DNA of 64,000 bases from positions 29,378,561 to 29,442,560 of the forward strand of contig CM061223.1 in the NCBI GenBank assembly GCA_030844895.1, given 5' to 3'. The notes below the pieces were generated by a model, which was not told the origin of the DNA, made no database searches, and saw only the letters and a list, made by a program, of their open reading frames with translations. The position numbers were made by a program, and so were the translations under genes. The stretch comes from Ambrosia x helenae (lineage: Eukaryota > Streptophyta > Magnoliopsida > Asterales > Asteraceae). Shown piece by piece: positions 55,056-64,000 of this stretch (within the stretch, counting starts at the first letter, position 1; every line of letters begins with the position of its first letter).

Positions 55056-55488
55056 CAAAGACAGCAAATCCACAACGGCTGGATGTCAGTTTATGGGTAG
55101 CAGGCTCGTGACCTGGCAATGCAAGAAACAGACCGCAGTTGCATTATCCACATGTGAAGCAGATAACGTTTCAGCATCGAGCTGCTGCTCATAGGTTCTT
55201 TGGATACAACAACAGATGGTGGACTATGGTTTCCAATTTCTTAAAACCCCTATTTACTGTGATACTGAAGCCGCAATTGCATTAACAAAAGACTTAGTAA
55301 ATCACTCAAAGGCTAAACATATCCGGATCAAATACCATTTTATCCGTGATTGTTATGCTAAAGAGTTGATCGATATGGTCAAAATCCACACTGACTATCA
55401 ACGTGCAGACCTTTTTACCAAAGCTTTTGATAAATCGAGATTTGAATATCTTTTGAAAGCTAACGGTATTAAAGAAAAACAAGACTGA
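55039..55488 (+). pseudogene. pol: Copia2 pol: RNase H
   Basis: Frame with DWGGCDKDSKST and GCQFMGSRLVTWQCKKQ. The usual AEAEYVA motif is changed to CEADNVSAS. TAG at 55192-55194 lies where Gln is expected. The rest (PIYCDTEAAIALTKD, HIRIKYHFIRD, DLFTKAF) is intact up to TGA at 55486. Confidence 0.88.
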
Positions 55489-57815
55489 TCACCACCTCAG
55501 TTTATCGCTTTTTAGTTTAGTTTTTACTGTTTTTCAGAAAAATTCGAAAATCCAAAAACATTGAAAAATTTCAAAATCCATAAAATTTAAAAAAAAAACT
55601 TCTTTGCTGACTGCTATATCTTCTTCCCTTAGATTAATGCCGTCAGATTTCTGTGAACAAACGATATCTGGGCAGTCACATATTTGAAATGCTCCAACTT
55701 ATCCTTGGGAACAGTAAACTCAAAAATTTATAAAAATCAGAAAAACCCAAAATGATTTCCTGGAGAAAAAGGGGAGATGATAGTACATCAGTGGGGATCT
55801 GACACATTCTAAGAAATGTAATGCCATATAGGGCGTGTGTCTGAGTCTGTGTGATATGCTGATAGGCTTCGTAGACCTATTACTGCGTGCCTGATACATA
55901 CATATCAAACGAATTGTTATGTGGATAAACTCCTCATGAGCATATGGTCTTAGTACCGTAATTTCGTTTGATAGGGTATTTGTACAAAACTCGGAGGTTT
56001 TGGGTCGTTATGTTATTAGTTGTCTGGGGATAGCCTCTTTGATCTTTTGTTGTAAGTCATTACGGACCTAGATCAGATAGGGTGTCTTTATAAAAGAGCT
56101 TTAAGTCAAATCCTAAAGTTACCGAATTGAGGAAATTTCCATGTATTATGATAATCAAAGATTATCTAGTACAACGTATTAATCACTGATGCAAATCATG
56201 ATTGATATCAGTCCTCAACCTAATAGAGTGCACATGTTACTTTGCTGCATTAATTTGCTGACCTGTATACCTCTGTGCCTCATACCTTGTAAATTATAGA
56301 TGACGAAAGCATAATCACGCTTTACAATGAGTCTTTGTGCATTTACTTCTTGATACGGGAGTATGTCGTGGGTGTGGGAACCACAGACAATTACGTTTAT
56401 ACTATACATAATAGTATCAGTTTATAGCACTGCACAAAAGTCTGCATGAGAGTTTATGTGGATCACAATATCAGCAGTTGCCAGATCACACATTGTCTTT
56501 AATGATAATAAATCAAAAAGATCAACGGTGTGATCAGATTTCTCAATAACTGATATGATCCCTTTACCGGAAATCCCAAAACATTTACTGTTTTGTCTTT
56601 ACATTTCTGCATTTTATATTTCTCGTCAAAAATTGCAAAACTCAAAAAGATTTTAGGTGTGTTTTAACATAAACTTTAGAAAATCCAAAAAGATTTTACA
56701 TTTCTATCTTATTTTTGATAGCTGATGGTGGTTGATGACGATTTTCTAAAAACTTGATGGACCATTTGAGCTTTGTAATTTTTAAATGAGAAATAATGAT
56801 TGTCGGATGCTTAAAAGTTGGAAAATAATTTGAACGGGATTCGATTTTGAGATTTGGTAAAATTTACAAAAATTCCAGGTCACTTTCGCCCCTTCGTTGG
56901 GTCGAAGGAGGAATTTTCTGCTCATTCGTATGTTTAAGATTGGGCGAATGTGAGTGTTCAGGTGTAATATTCTCATTCGAACCCTTTTGCCACATTCGAA
57001 CCTTTAATTAGGGTCGAAGGAGGCAAAAGTTTCACATTCGACCGACATAAACGGTCGAAGGAGAAGCCTATATAACCCCTTATCTGCTCTTTCGAACCCA
57101 TTTCAAAAATTTTCAAAATTTCTGTGATAAGTCCACTTGTTGCTCGTGATATTTAGATTGTATCATTGTGTTCGTCTGCATCTACTGATCAGTTTGCACC
57201 ATCTTTTACAGGTTTTCATTATGATTTGACTGTTTAATCATTGATTTTCAGTCCAAGCCCTAACTGACTTCAAACATGGATTAAATGATGATAATTGAAT
57301 TTTTTTTTGATTAGGATTTATTGATTAAGTGTTTTAGGGGGAGATTATCCAAAAACATAGGGTTAAACATCAATAGTTAGTATAATCAATTGTTTAAACT
57401 TTATGAACCCTAGTTTTTGATTTAAAACACTCAATCAATGTATAATTGTTAAAATTGATGGTATGAAAAGCTTTATCGGTTAGTTTAGATGCTATTCAAA
57501 TCAAAATGACAGATTAAAATGACCAAAATTAGACTTTGAAATCTGAGGAAGATGAACAGTCACCTTGGCCCATTACAAACGGTCGAATGTGACAATTTGG
57601 GTGAAGGAGAGTGTTTATCTGGTCGAAGGAGAATAAACGGTCGAATGAAGATATTTTTTAAAAGCTTTTACATTCGAACCTTTAATTTTTCACCTTCGTA
57701 CCTAGAATTCTTCTTTCGCACCAACGAACTGGTCGAATGTAGGATTTGAAAACCAAAACTTTTCAAGTTTTTGTTTTGATCGTTTTTAACATGTTTGTTT
57801 TGATTTGTTTTGCAG
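55489..57815 (+). other. Copia2 pol-ORF3 spacer: conserved motifs, internal polypurine tracts, motif array
   Basis: No gene. Purine-rich GGAGAAAAAGGGGAGATGA (55762-55780) and AGGGGGAGATT (57336-57346) resemble polypurine tracts. GTGATATGCTGATAGGCTT (55851-55869) matches copia1 20906-20924. TTTGCTGCATTAATTTGCTG plus ACCTG (56241-56265) resembles the copia1 CTGCTGCATCC motif. From 56880 to 57080 and 57570 to 57740 lie GGTCGAAGGAG and its complements CATTCGACC and CATTCGAACC. The spacer ends in TTTGTTTTGCAG at 57815, an acceptor-like site 7 bp before the ORF3 ATG. Confidence 0.7.
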
Positions 57816-57822
57816 CTTTACA

Positions 57823-60800
57823 ATGACTGAACAGGAAAGTGCGAGTGTTCCTGCTAGATCATCATCTAAGGCAACCGAGAAGGAAAAGATTGTCGATCTT
57901 CCGTTTGAATCTGCACATAATTGCTGTGCATATTTAGGCGATGTGAAGAAACACACTGAGTGTGCCGGGATCATAGAATTCTTGAAGAGGAGTAGAGTGA
58001 TAGATGCAATTGTTACGCCAACTATTATTAACCGTGATCACCAACAAGAGTTCTGGGCTAATGCTAAGATGGACTTCTAGGATAACGAATCATCACTGGT
58101 TAGTAAGATTCAGGGGGAGCTAGTGATCATCTCTGAGAACGATATCAGAGAGGCATTGAAACTAGATGATGAGAAGACAGATCCCAGAGAGTTGACATGG
58201 ACTGAACAACGGAAATGCTTTCTAAGAATGAAGTATAACGGACCAATCACTGACGGTTCGTTACATAAAGGAAAGCTTTGTCCGCAGTTCAAGTATTTGG
58301 CACATGAGATGATTCATGTTTTCGGATCAGCAGCTGGTGGATACGACTTGATGAGAAAGAGTATAAGTTCGTTGATGGTAGCTTTGATATTGAACAAACC
58401 GTTCAATGTTTCAGGAATGTTGATGGAACATATGTTGGAACCAGTGAGAGGGATAAGGAGCAGGAAATTCTTATTATATCCACGATTTCTTCAGATGATA
58501 TTTGATTTGAAGTACAAGAAGTTGAAGAGAGATCCGAAACAGATTATTGTTCAGGAGCATATGAACATTAACACTCTGGCAAGAATGAAGGCGTATAAGG
58601 GTGTGCCAGTGAACGAACGACCACCATTGAAGAATCTATTTGGTCACCTGATCAAGATAGATTATGCAGACCCAGGTAAGGATAAGGTGAGGAATGCTGA
58701 CAGTGCATCTGACGAAGACAATCCTTTATTTCCAGTTGACCCTGAGGCAAAAAGAAAGCGTCAGGTGGTGAATGTAGGAGCAAAGAGTAGTAAAGGTAAA
58801 GAAAAAGAAACTGAAACAGAAGCTGAACCAGCTAAGAAGAAAGTTTCAAGACGACACAAGAGTATGGCGAAGAAGGGATTGCATTTGGTGGATAAAGCGT
58901 CTGTTGATTCAGAGGAGACGCAAGAAGATGAGAGATGGGATTCTGACGTAGAGACTGTTAAGAGCACCACGCCCAAGGCCACTGTGGCTGGTGAGTCTAT
59001 CAGTCTCAATAAGCCATTGGAGGAACAGAGAACTAAAAGCCCAATTCACTTAGATGAAGATAATGAGGGATTAGGCTTGGGATCAGGAGATTTTCTTGGA
59101 TCGCCAATGCAAGGGGAGAAACAGAAGAAACCGCAATTCAAGAAGAAGGAAAAGATATTGAAGCCCATGGAGAAGAGAGCTAGAGAGATTGAATCACTGA
59201 TTGCTGGAAAGAAACTTCCACCAGCATCTAGCTCGAAATCACCGGTTGCTAGTCCAGTTGCGAAGAAGCAGAAGACGACATCAGGTACTGAGAAAGAGAC
59301 TGATCTACCTGTTGATAAATTTAATGATGCACTGGATAGAGTGCTAAAGAAGATTAAGAAAGGAAAATTGCCAGTTGTTGCTGAAGCTTCTACACCAAAG
59401 GTTATAGTTGATAGTGATGTGATGAACGCTGTGAATCGGAAGCTAGCTGACATGATGAAGATAATCAATCAGCAGCAAGCAGAGATTGAGAAATTGAAGA
59501 ACAACGATCAGAAGATGTTAGACGTTGTTGAAGCATCTCATGACAATCAGAAAGCACTTGAAGCTGAGATTAAACGACTCAGTAAAGAAAACAAGAAATT
59601 ATTGAAACACGAACAGAGGAACACCAGACGATACATCGCTTTGAAAGAAGAGAACAAGAAGCTAAAAGAGAGTAACAAAAACATGGACAACTTGATCAAA
59701 GATTTGTACTCTCGAGCTCCTCAACTAAAAGAAGGTGAAGAAGACAAAGAACTAGATGAGGAGCAGGCTGATTTTGAACCGTCGGATAATGAGGAGGAGG
59801 AAGATGAGGATCTTGATGAAGATGCTGGAAATGCTCCTCAAAAGAAGAAAAAGAAAGATGATGGAGATGATGATGGTTCGGATGGTAATTCTGGTGAAGG
59901 AAACAGCTCTGCAAGCTTTGATAGTGATGACGATGATGATGATAATACCGATAAGTACAAATGTGAGAAACGTGGATCTGGAAAAGGAGGTGAATCCAGC
60001 TCTAAAGCTCCTGGAGGATCTGTTGATGATGATACGATCTTTTGGAATGAGAAGCTGAGGTCATTGTCTGAAGATGATAAACGGATGTATCGCCAGATGC
60101 TAACTGATCGAGTCTGGACGATAGACATGACCAGTAGATTTTCTGAGATCTTTGAATCTAGTGACAGGATGCTTGAATTGGAGTATAATGATCCAGATCT
60201 GGAGGATGGTGAAGTTTCTGCGGCAATGTCAAAGGAGATTTTAGAAGGTTTGGCAAAATAGGTTGGGAAAACGTTGGAAAAACTATTGGATGATAATCAG
60301 ATTCCCAATCTACCTGAAAAGGAAGCTGGTAATCATTCTGATGATCGTGATGTACCTGCATTTGAGGAGATTGAAATTGAAGATATAACCAGTGAATAGT
60401 ATCCGGAATATTTCAAGAAAGATAAAGATTCTGGATTTGCTGAGTTCACTGATGAGTTACTGAAAGAAGCCGAGAAACTTGCTAAAGAAAAGAGTGCGAA
60501 GTTTGTTGAAGAAGTTTTTAAGGGGCATGATAAACCGAATATTGAACAATCAGACAGTTTGAAGAGTTACTGAGGAAATTGAAAGAGAAAGAAGCAAATC
60601 ATCCCAAAGCAGAGATCCAGGGAAGTTTTTATAAGCTACACAACGAGATGTTTAAAGGAAGAGCGTTGGGATGAAAGTTTGTAAAACAGTTGAAATGTGT
60701 TGCTGTTAAGTGGGAGAAAGGGATACTTTGTTTTGAAAGATTCCACGATTTGAAGACTCTTCCATACTGGGCTATTCGAGATATATGTAGACATCGGTTG

Positions 60801-61435
60801 ACTGGATCTTCTAACGATCACATTGCTTATTTTGCTGATCGAATGGCAAGGGAAAGCAGAACGAGATGGAATTTATTTGAACCTCAGTATCCGAAGCGAA
60901 TTGTTCACAAGAAAGATATTGATTCTATTACTGGTTTGCCCAAGGTGACTTTGAAGTACAAACCACCGAAAGTGTTGAAACACATTCCATTATTGCAGAT
61001 TCCACAACACTTTGCAAAAGATTTTATCTGGTGGTATTATGATTGGAAGATTGCAGAGGCTGTGATTTTTTGAGAGACGGAGAAAAGAATTTCAAGAAGA
61101 TACACATATTTGATCCTATGTGGTTGATTAATTGTTCACATGAGGATATCATTATGTTGTATTACAATCCAATATACAGTGAGGTGAAGGATGCTGAACA
61201 AGCAAGTAAATACCAGCGTGTGGTATTTTTGTGCTTTGCTCATGACATAAATGCTGGATGCGATTTTGATAAGAAGCTTGGTAAGTTCGTGAAGATTCAA
61301 GATGTTCCTGATGTCAAGAAGAAAAAGCCGAAACAAGTTTTTGAACCGGTGATGACCAAAGAACAAAAGATGTTACTACACATAAAGCTCATGAACAAGA
61401 TAATGGACCAACAACGTAAACAATCCAAGCAATAG
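57823..61435 (+). pseudogene. Copia2 ORF3, unknown function, multiply interrupted
   Basis: Homologous in plan to copia1 ORF3. The N-terminal domain has QEFWANAKMDF, ISENDIREALKL, GKLCPQFKYLAHEMIHVF and YPRFLQMIFDLKY (to about 58520). Basic and acidic linkers, a long coiled coil (about 59430-59720) and a Glu/Asp-rich run (59740-59960) follow. A C-terminal domain (about 60690-61300) has CVAVKWEKGILCFERF, RTRWNLFEP, FIWWYYDW and FDPMWLINC. Lesions: TAG 58078, 60259 and 60397, TGA 60672, frame changes near 60555 and 61065. No signal peptide or membrane span is visible. Function unknown. Confidence 0.8.
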
Positions 61436-61448
61436 TCGAGGGGGAGTT
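61434..61448 (+). other. Copia2 polypurine tract
   Basis: TCGAGGGGGAGTT lies directly before the 3' LTR at 61449 and shares AGGGGGA with the internal tract at 57336. Confidence 0.85.
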
Positions 61449-61984
61449 TGTATATGCATTTTGTGCGACTAATGCTTTGGATTACAATTAACATATGTTT
61501 TTGTTCTTGGTCGAATGGGCGAAGGAAGTATTATATGGGCGAATGTGAGTTTCTGAATGGGCGAAGGAGAGCTAAAGGTGCGAAGGAGAGAAGGAGGTCG
61601 AAGGTAGTTTAGATGTTAATGTATTGCTTGGTTCGACCATAGTGTTTGGGCGAACCTGCACATTCGACCAAGCAAAGTGGGCGAATGTGCAGGCCTATAA
61701 ATAGGTCAAGTTCATTTTGAAAGTTAGTTTTTGTCATTTTTGTTTCCCTCCTGTTTGAGTATCTCCCTAGGGTTTTGTGTAAACTTAATTCACGTCCTAT
61801 TTTGATTGTAAAGCTTATTATAACGTGTAATTGAGTTTGTTTATCAATGAAATGAAGCTTTTAAAGATGATTTCTGTGTTTTGTTAGTATTATTATCATT
61901 TTGTGATTGATTCAGGGATTCCGCACCTGAATCAAACTTGTTTGATCATTATCTTTGTAGATTTGAAGATCCTACGCGCATACA
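61449..61984 (+). repeat. Copia2 3' LTR
   Basis: The LTR is 536 bp with five substitutions relative to the 5' LTR. TATAAATAG is at 61696-61704. It is followed by CGTTC and LARD sequence. Confidence 0.95.
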
Positions 61985-61989
61985 CGTTC

Positions 61990-63276
61990 GCACATTATCT
62001 TATTATTCTCGTATTATTCTTTTATTGGTGGTTATTCTCACACGTTATTCGCAACTATTCTCGCACTAGTTATTAGTAGTTATTCTTACAACACTGGTTT
62101 TGAGCATTAATTTAACTCGTTTACTTTCATTTTGTGCAAGTTGTGCGATTTACGTTAATACTATTCTTTCAATCGAAATTTTATGCTATACTTATATACT
62201 TACATGAACGCATATTTGGTATGCATATTTTTCCTATTTTGAGCAAAACCCTGTTATACTTTAAATTATTTTGTTCATCGTCGCGGACAATGAACATACT
62301 AGTTGGTAACTCGTATGAGATCTAAGCCAGTGCCCACGTACGACTTGGGTTAGAATACTCCAACCTGAGGGCAATGGTGAAATTCTCGGAGTTTATCAAT
62401 ATGGGTGTTTAGAGCCCAACGACGTGAACATAAATTTACCGGTTAAAGGTGAACCTGAAAGGTGAAGAACCTCTAACCATGTCTTACACTTACATGTTAC
62501 TCTCAGTACGGTTAAAGGGTAAACCCTAAAGGGAAGGACCTCTAACCATGTCATTGTTTCATTGCAGTATCGATTACTTAGCATATTCTGATTGCACACA
62601 TTACTTATGTTAGGGTTATGGAAAAACCTAACACCCTAGTGTAAGGTAAATCTATGATTACGGTCCGGAACGCAATCATGGGTTTACAGGTACATGAGGG
62701 TGGTGTGTAATTCTATTTAGGCTGTTGGTAGACAATCAGTAAGAGTCCAAAGTATCGGGAGTGTGGTGGGTCAGCTGCGGTACACCCTATATATAAGCAT
62801 AATCGATATTGCGGGAACGGATTAGGAGTTTGACCAAGAACCTACCCATTACTTTATATTTACCTCTTCATTAGATCGTTAACTAACGGCCATCATTTTC
62901 AATAAGAACATTTTACATAAGCTTCAATTAATTTTGTTGGAGCCTTCCTTGTTGGCCACCTCTACATAAAACTTTAAACTTTGTATACTCTTACACCATT
63001 TGTTAGTCGAAATCTTGTTGCATACTCTAATAAAGTTCGGTCCGAAACCTTTCTAAAGTAGGAGAGACTGCTTCATTAGTACCTCTGCCCCTCACCAGTT
63101 ACACATTCCCAAAACCTTTCTCATTTAAACTCTCAACTTCCTAATCTCGGGTCAAACGTCAAAGATATTCGCTCTAAACAACTACTTCAAACTTTGACAA
63201 AACATGGCTGATGCATTTCTTAAAATCTATTTGCCTTTTACAAATGTCTTTTGAAACCTTCACTTGAAAGTAATTC
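61990..63276. other. LARD internal region, 3' part
   Basis: No gene. A segment of about 70 bp is repeated at 62440-62480 and 62512-62550 (GGTTAAAGG...CCTCTAACCATGTC). In each copy GGTTAAAGG and CCTCTAACC can pair with one mismatch. Confidence 0.6.
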
Positions 63277-63306
63277 CGGGACGAATTTTTCTAAAGTAGT
63301 GGAGAC
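63277..63306 (+). other. LARD polypurine region
   Basis: CGGGACGAATTTTTC then TAAAGTAGTGGAGAC, ending at the 3' LTR. It is close to the gypsy1 region 15292-15321. Confidence 0.8.
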
Positions 63307-64000
63307 TGTGACAACCTGCCCCTTCACTAAAACGTATGGCTAGTGGCATTTAAATTGTCGGTTATGATGTGCATATGCTTATTATATATTAGTTAACAAA
63401 CTAATGTTTACTAGAATTTAACATTTGGTTATAACATATAATATTTAAGTGTAGTAATTGTGAGTAGGTTTCAAAATGGACATAAATTCTAATGAATGGA
63501 GATGAAACTTAAAGTATTATTTAAGTAACTTCAATTGTTTCTTTTTTTTTTTCATTTACTCCCTCACTAATTACAAAAAATCTCGTAAGCTATATAAATC
63601 ATTGAAGGTGATCGAATCATTATATAACTGATTTAGAAAAACACGAGATTTAGATGTGCATAAGTTTTAGAAATTCGTGACACGTGATTTAAGCCTTAGC
63701 AATTATATCGGCTTTCGTTGTTTCTCGTTGTTTTCTCACATGTTTATCATCACGATCAATGTGAGTTATCTTTTTCCCTTTTTCCATTTTACATTTTACA
63801 TTTTGGGGCTACTCATGTACCTACTATCAAGTTTCTATTTCCTTTTACTAAAATAGCAATTCTTATTTGTGTTTGCTTGTGTCATTTCGTGTATCTATGA
63901 CTTGTCAAATCATTAACCGTTACGGCCTAGCATTTCAATGAATAGAACTATGGTATATACCCTTGTGACTCTGTTGAGAGTCCTTGTCATTGCTACGTGT
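63307..64000 (+). repeat. LARD 3' LTR, partial (cut by window end)
   Basis: TGTGACAACCTGCCCCTTCAC joins directly to the part of the 5' LTR that starts at 38713, so about 320 bp are missing. From there it follows 38713-39386 with about 3% divergence plus small indels, up to the window edge. Confidence 0.9.

Larger units (their letters stand above)
46960..61984 (+). mobile_element. Copia2: Sirevirus-like Ty1/copia LTR retrotransposon, 15.0 kb
   Basis: LTRs of 536 bp (46960-47495 and 61449-61984) are flanked by CGTTC (46955-46959 and 61985-61989). Primer site, leader array, gag with two zinc knuckles, pol in copia order, spacer and ORF3 match the plan of copia1, but the sequences are clearly different families. 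I count five LTR differences, all transversions. The coding part has about eleven nonsense codons, several frameshifts and a lost protease Asp, so this copy cannot encode its own proteins. Confidence 0.95.
38367..64000 (+). mobile_element. Large non-coding LTR element (LARD-like), 3' LTR runs off the window
   Basis: The 5' LTR is 38367-42375 and the 3' LTR starts at 63307, both TGTGACAACCTGCC. It has a primer-binding site at 42379 and a polypurine tract at 63292-63306. Leaving out copia2, the inside is about 5.9 kb, contains a further small element, and shows no gag or pol. The LTR end, primer site, 140-bp leader block and polypurine region resemble gypsy1, so it looks like a non-autonomous relative of a chromovirus. 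The visible LTR parts differ by roughly 3%, older than copia2 inside it. Confidence 0.8.

Noticed and set aside
59046..59914. Minus-strand frames opposite copia2 ORF3
   Set aside because: They mirror the Lys/Glu-rich plus-strand coding sequence and give Ser/Phe- or His-rich shadows without domains.

Overview
The window is plant nuclear DNA, almost certainly from a eudicot. The copia and chromovirus families, the third-ORF proteins and the Helitron ends look most like Asteraceae; that placement is inference from remembered families. It is AT-rich, intron-bearing and dominated by nested transposable elements. The only intact host gene I find is a FES1/SIL1-type Hsp70 nucleotide exchange factor with a signal peptide. 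It lies on the minus strand at 28025-35011 in eight exons whose phases all agree and give 380 residues.

Left block (1-27772). A 93-bp minisatellite and a reversed Helitron remnant lead into three head-to-tail Helitrons, A (1711-2266), B (2267-27120 with an insertion) and C (27121-27772). A 23.8-kb Sirevirus-like copia element (copia1, 2275-26071, TSD ATTAA, 340-bp LTRs) inserted 8 bp inside the start of Helitron B. A 10.2-kb chromodomain Ty3/gypsy element (gypsy1, 7642-17809, TSD TACGT, about 2.48-kb LTRs) inserted in turn into the copia1 integrase. Copia1 carries a very long Gag with two zinc knuckles, a pol, and a third ORF of about 944 codons between pol and the 3' LTR.

Middle block (27773-38366). 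This holds the host gene, a MITE-like element and a SINE in its introns, a Tourist-like MITE (TSD TTA) just upstream of it, two palindromic GGTATCGG elements, a second SINE fragment and a broken piece of a putative LINE ORF1.

Right block (38367-64000). A large non-coding LTR element (LARD-like) has a 4.0-kb 5' LTR at 38367-42375, and its 3' LTR starts at 63307 and runs off the window. It shares its LTR end, primer-binding site, a 140-bp leader block and its polypurine region with gypsy1, so gypsy1 relatives are plausible helpers. Inside it lie a small repeat-rich element with a TGGCGCC primer-binding site (about 44286-46623) and a second Sirevirus-like copia (copia2, 46960-61984, TSD CGTTC, 536-bp LTRs). 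Copia2 has the same gag-pol-ORF3 plan as copia1 but is riddled with stops and frameshifts.

Most notable: (1) a conserved three-part ORF3 in both copias; (2) short-motif arrays in the 5' leader and just before ORF3 that are complementary in sense; (3) splice-acceptor-like sites directly before gag, pol and ORF3 in both copias; (4) four hairpins in the LARD leader with a constant loop length and compensatory stem changes; (5) nonsense changes that mostly look like CAG to TAG, as expected from deaminated methylcytosine.
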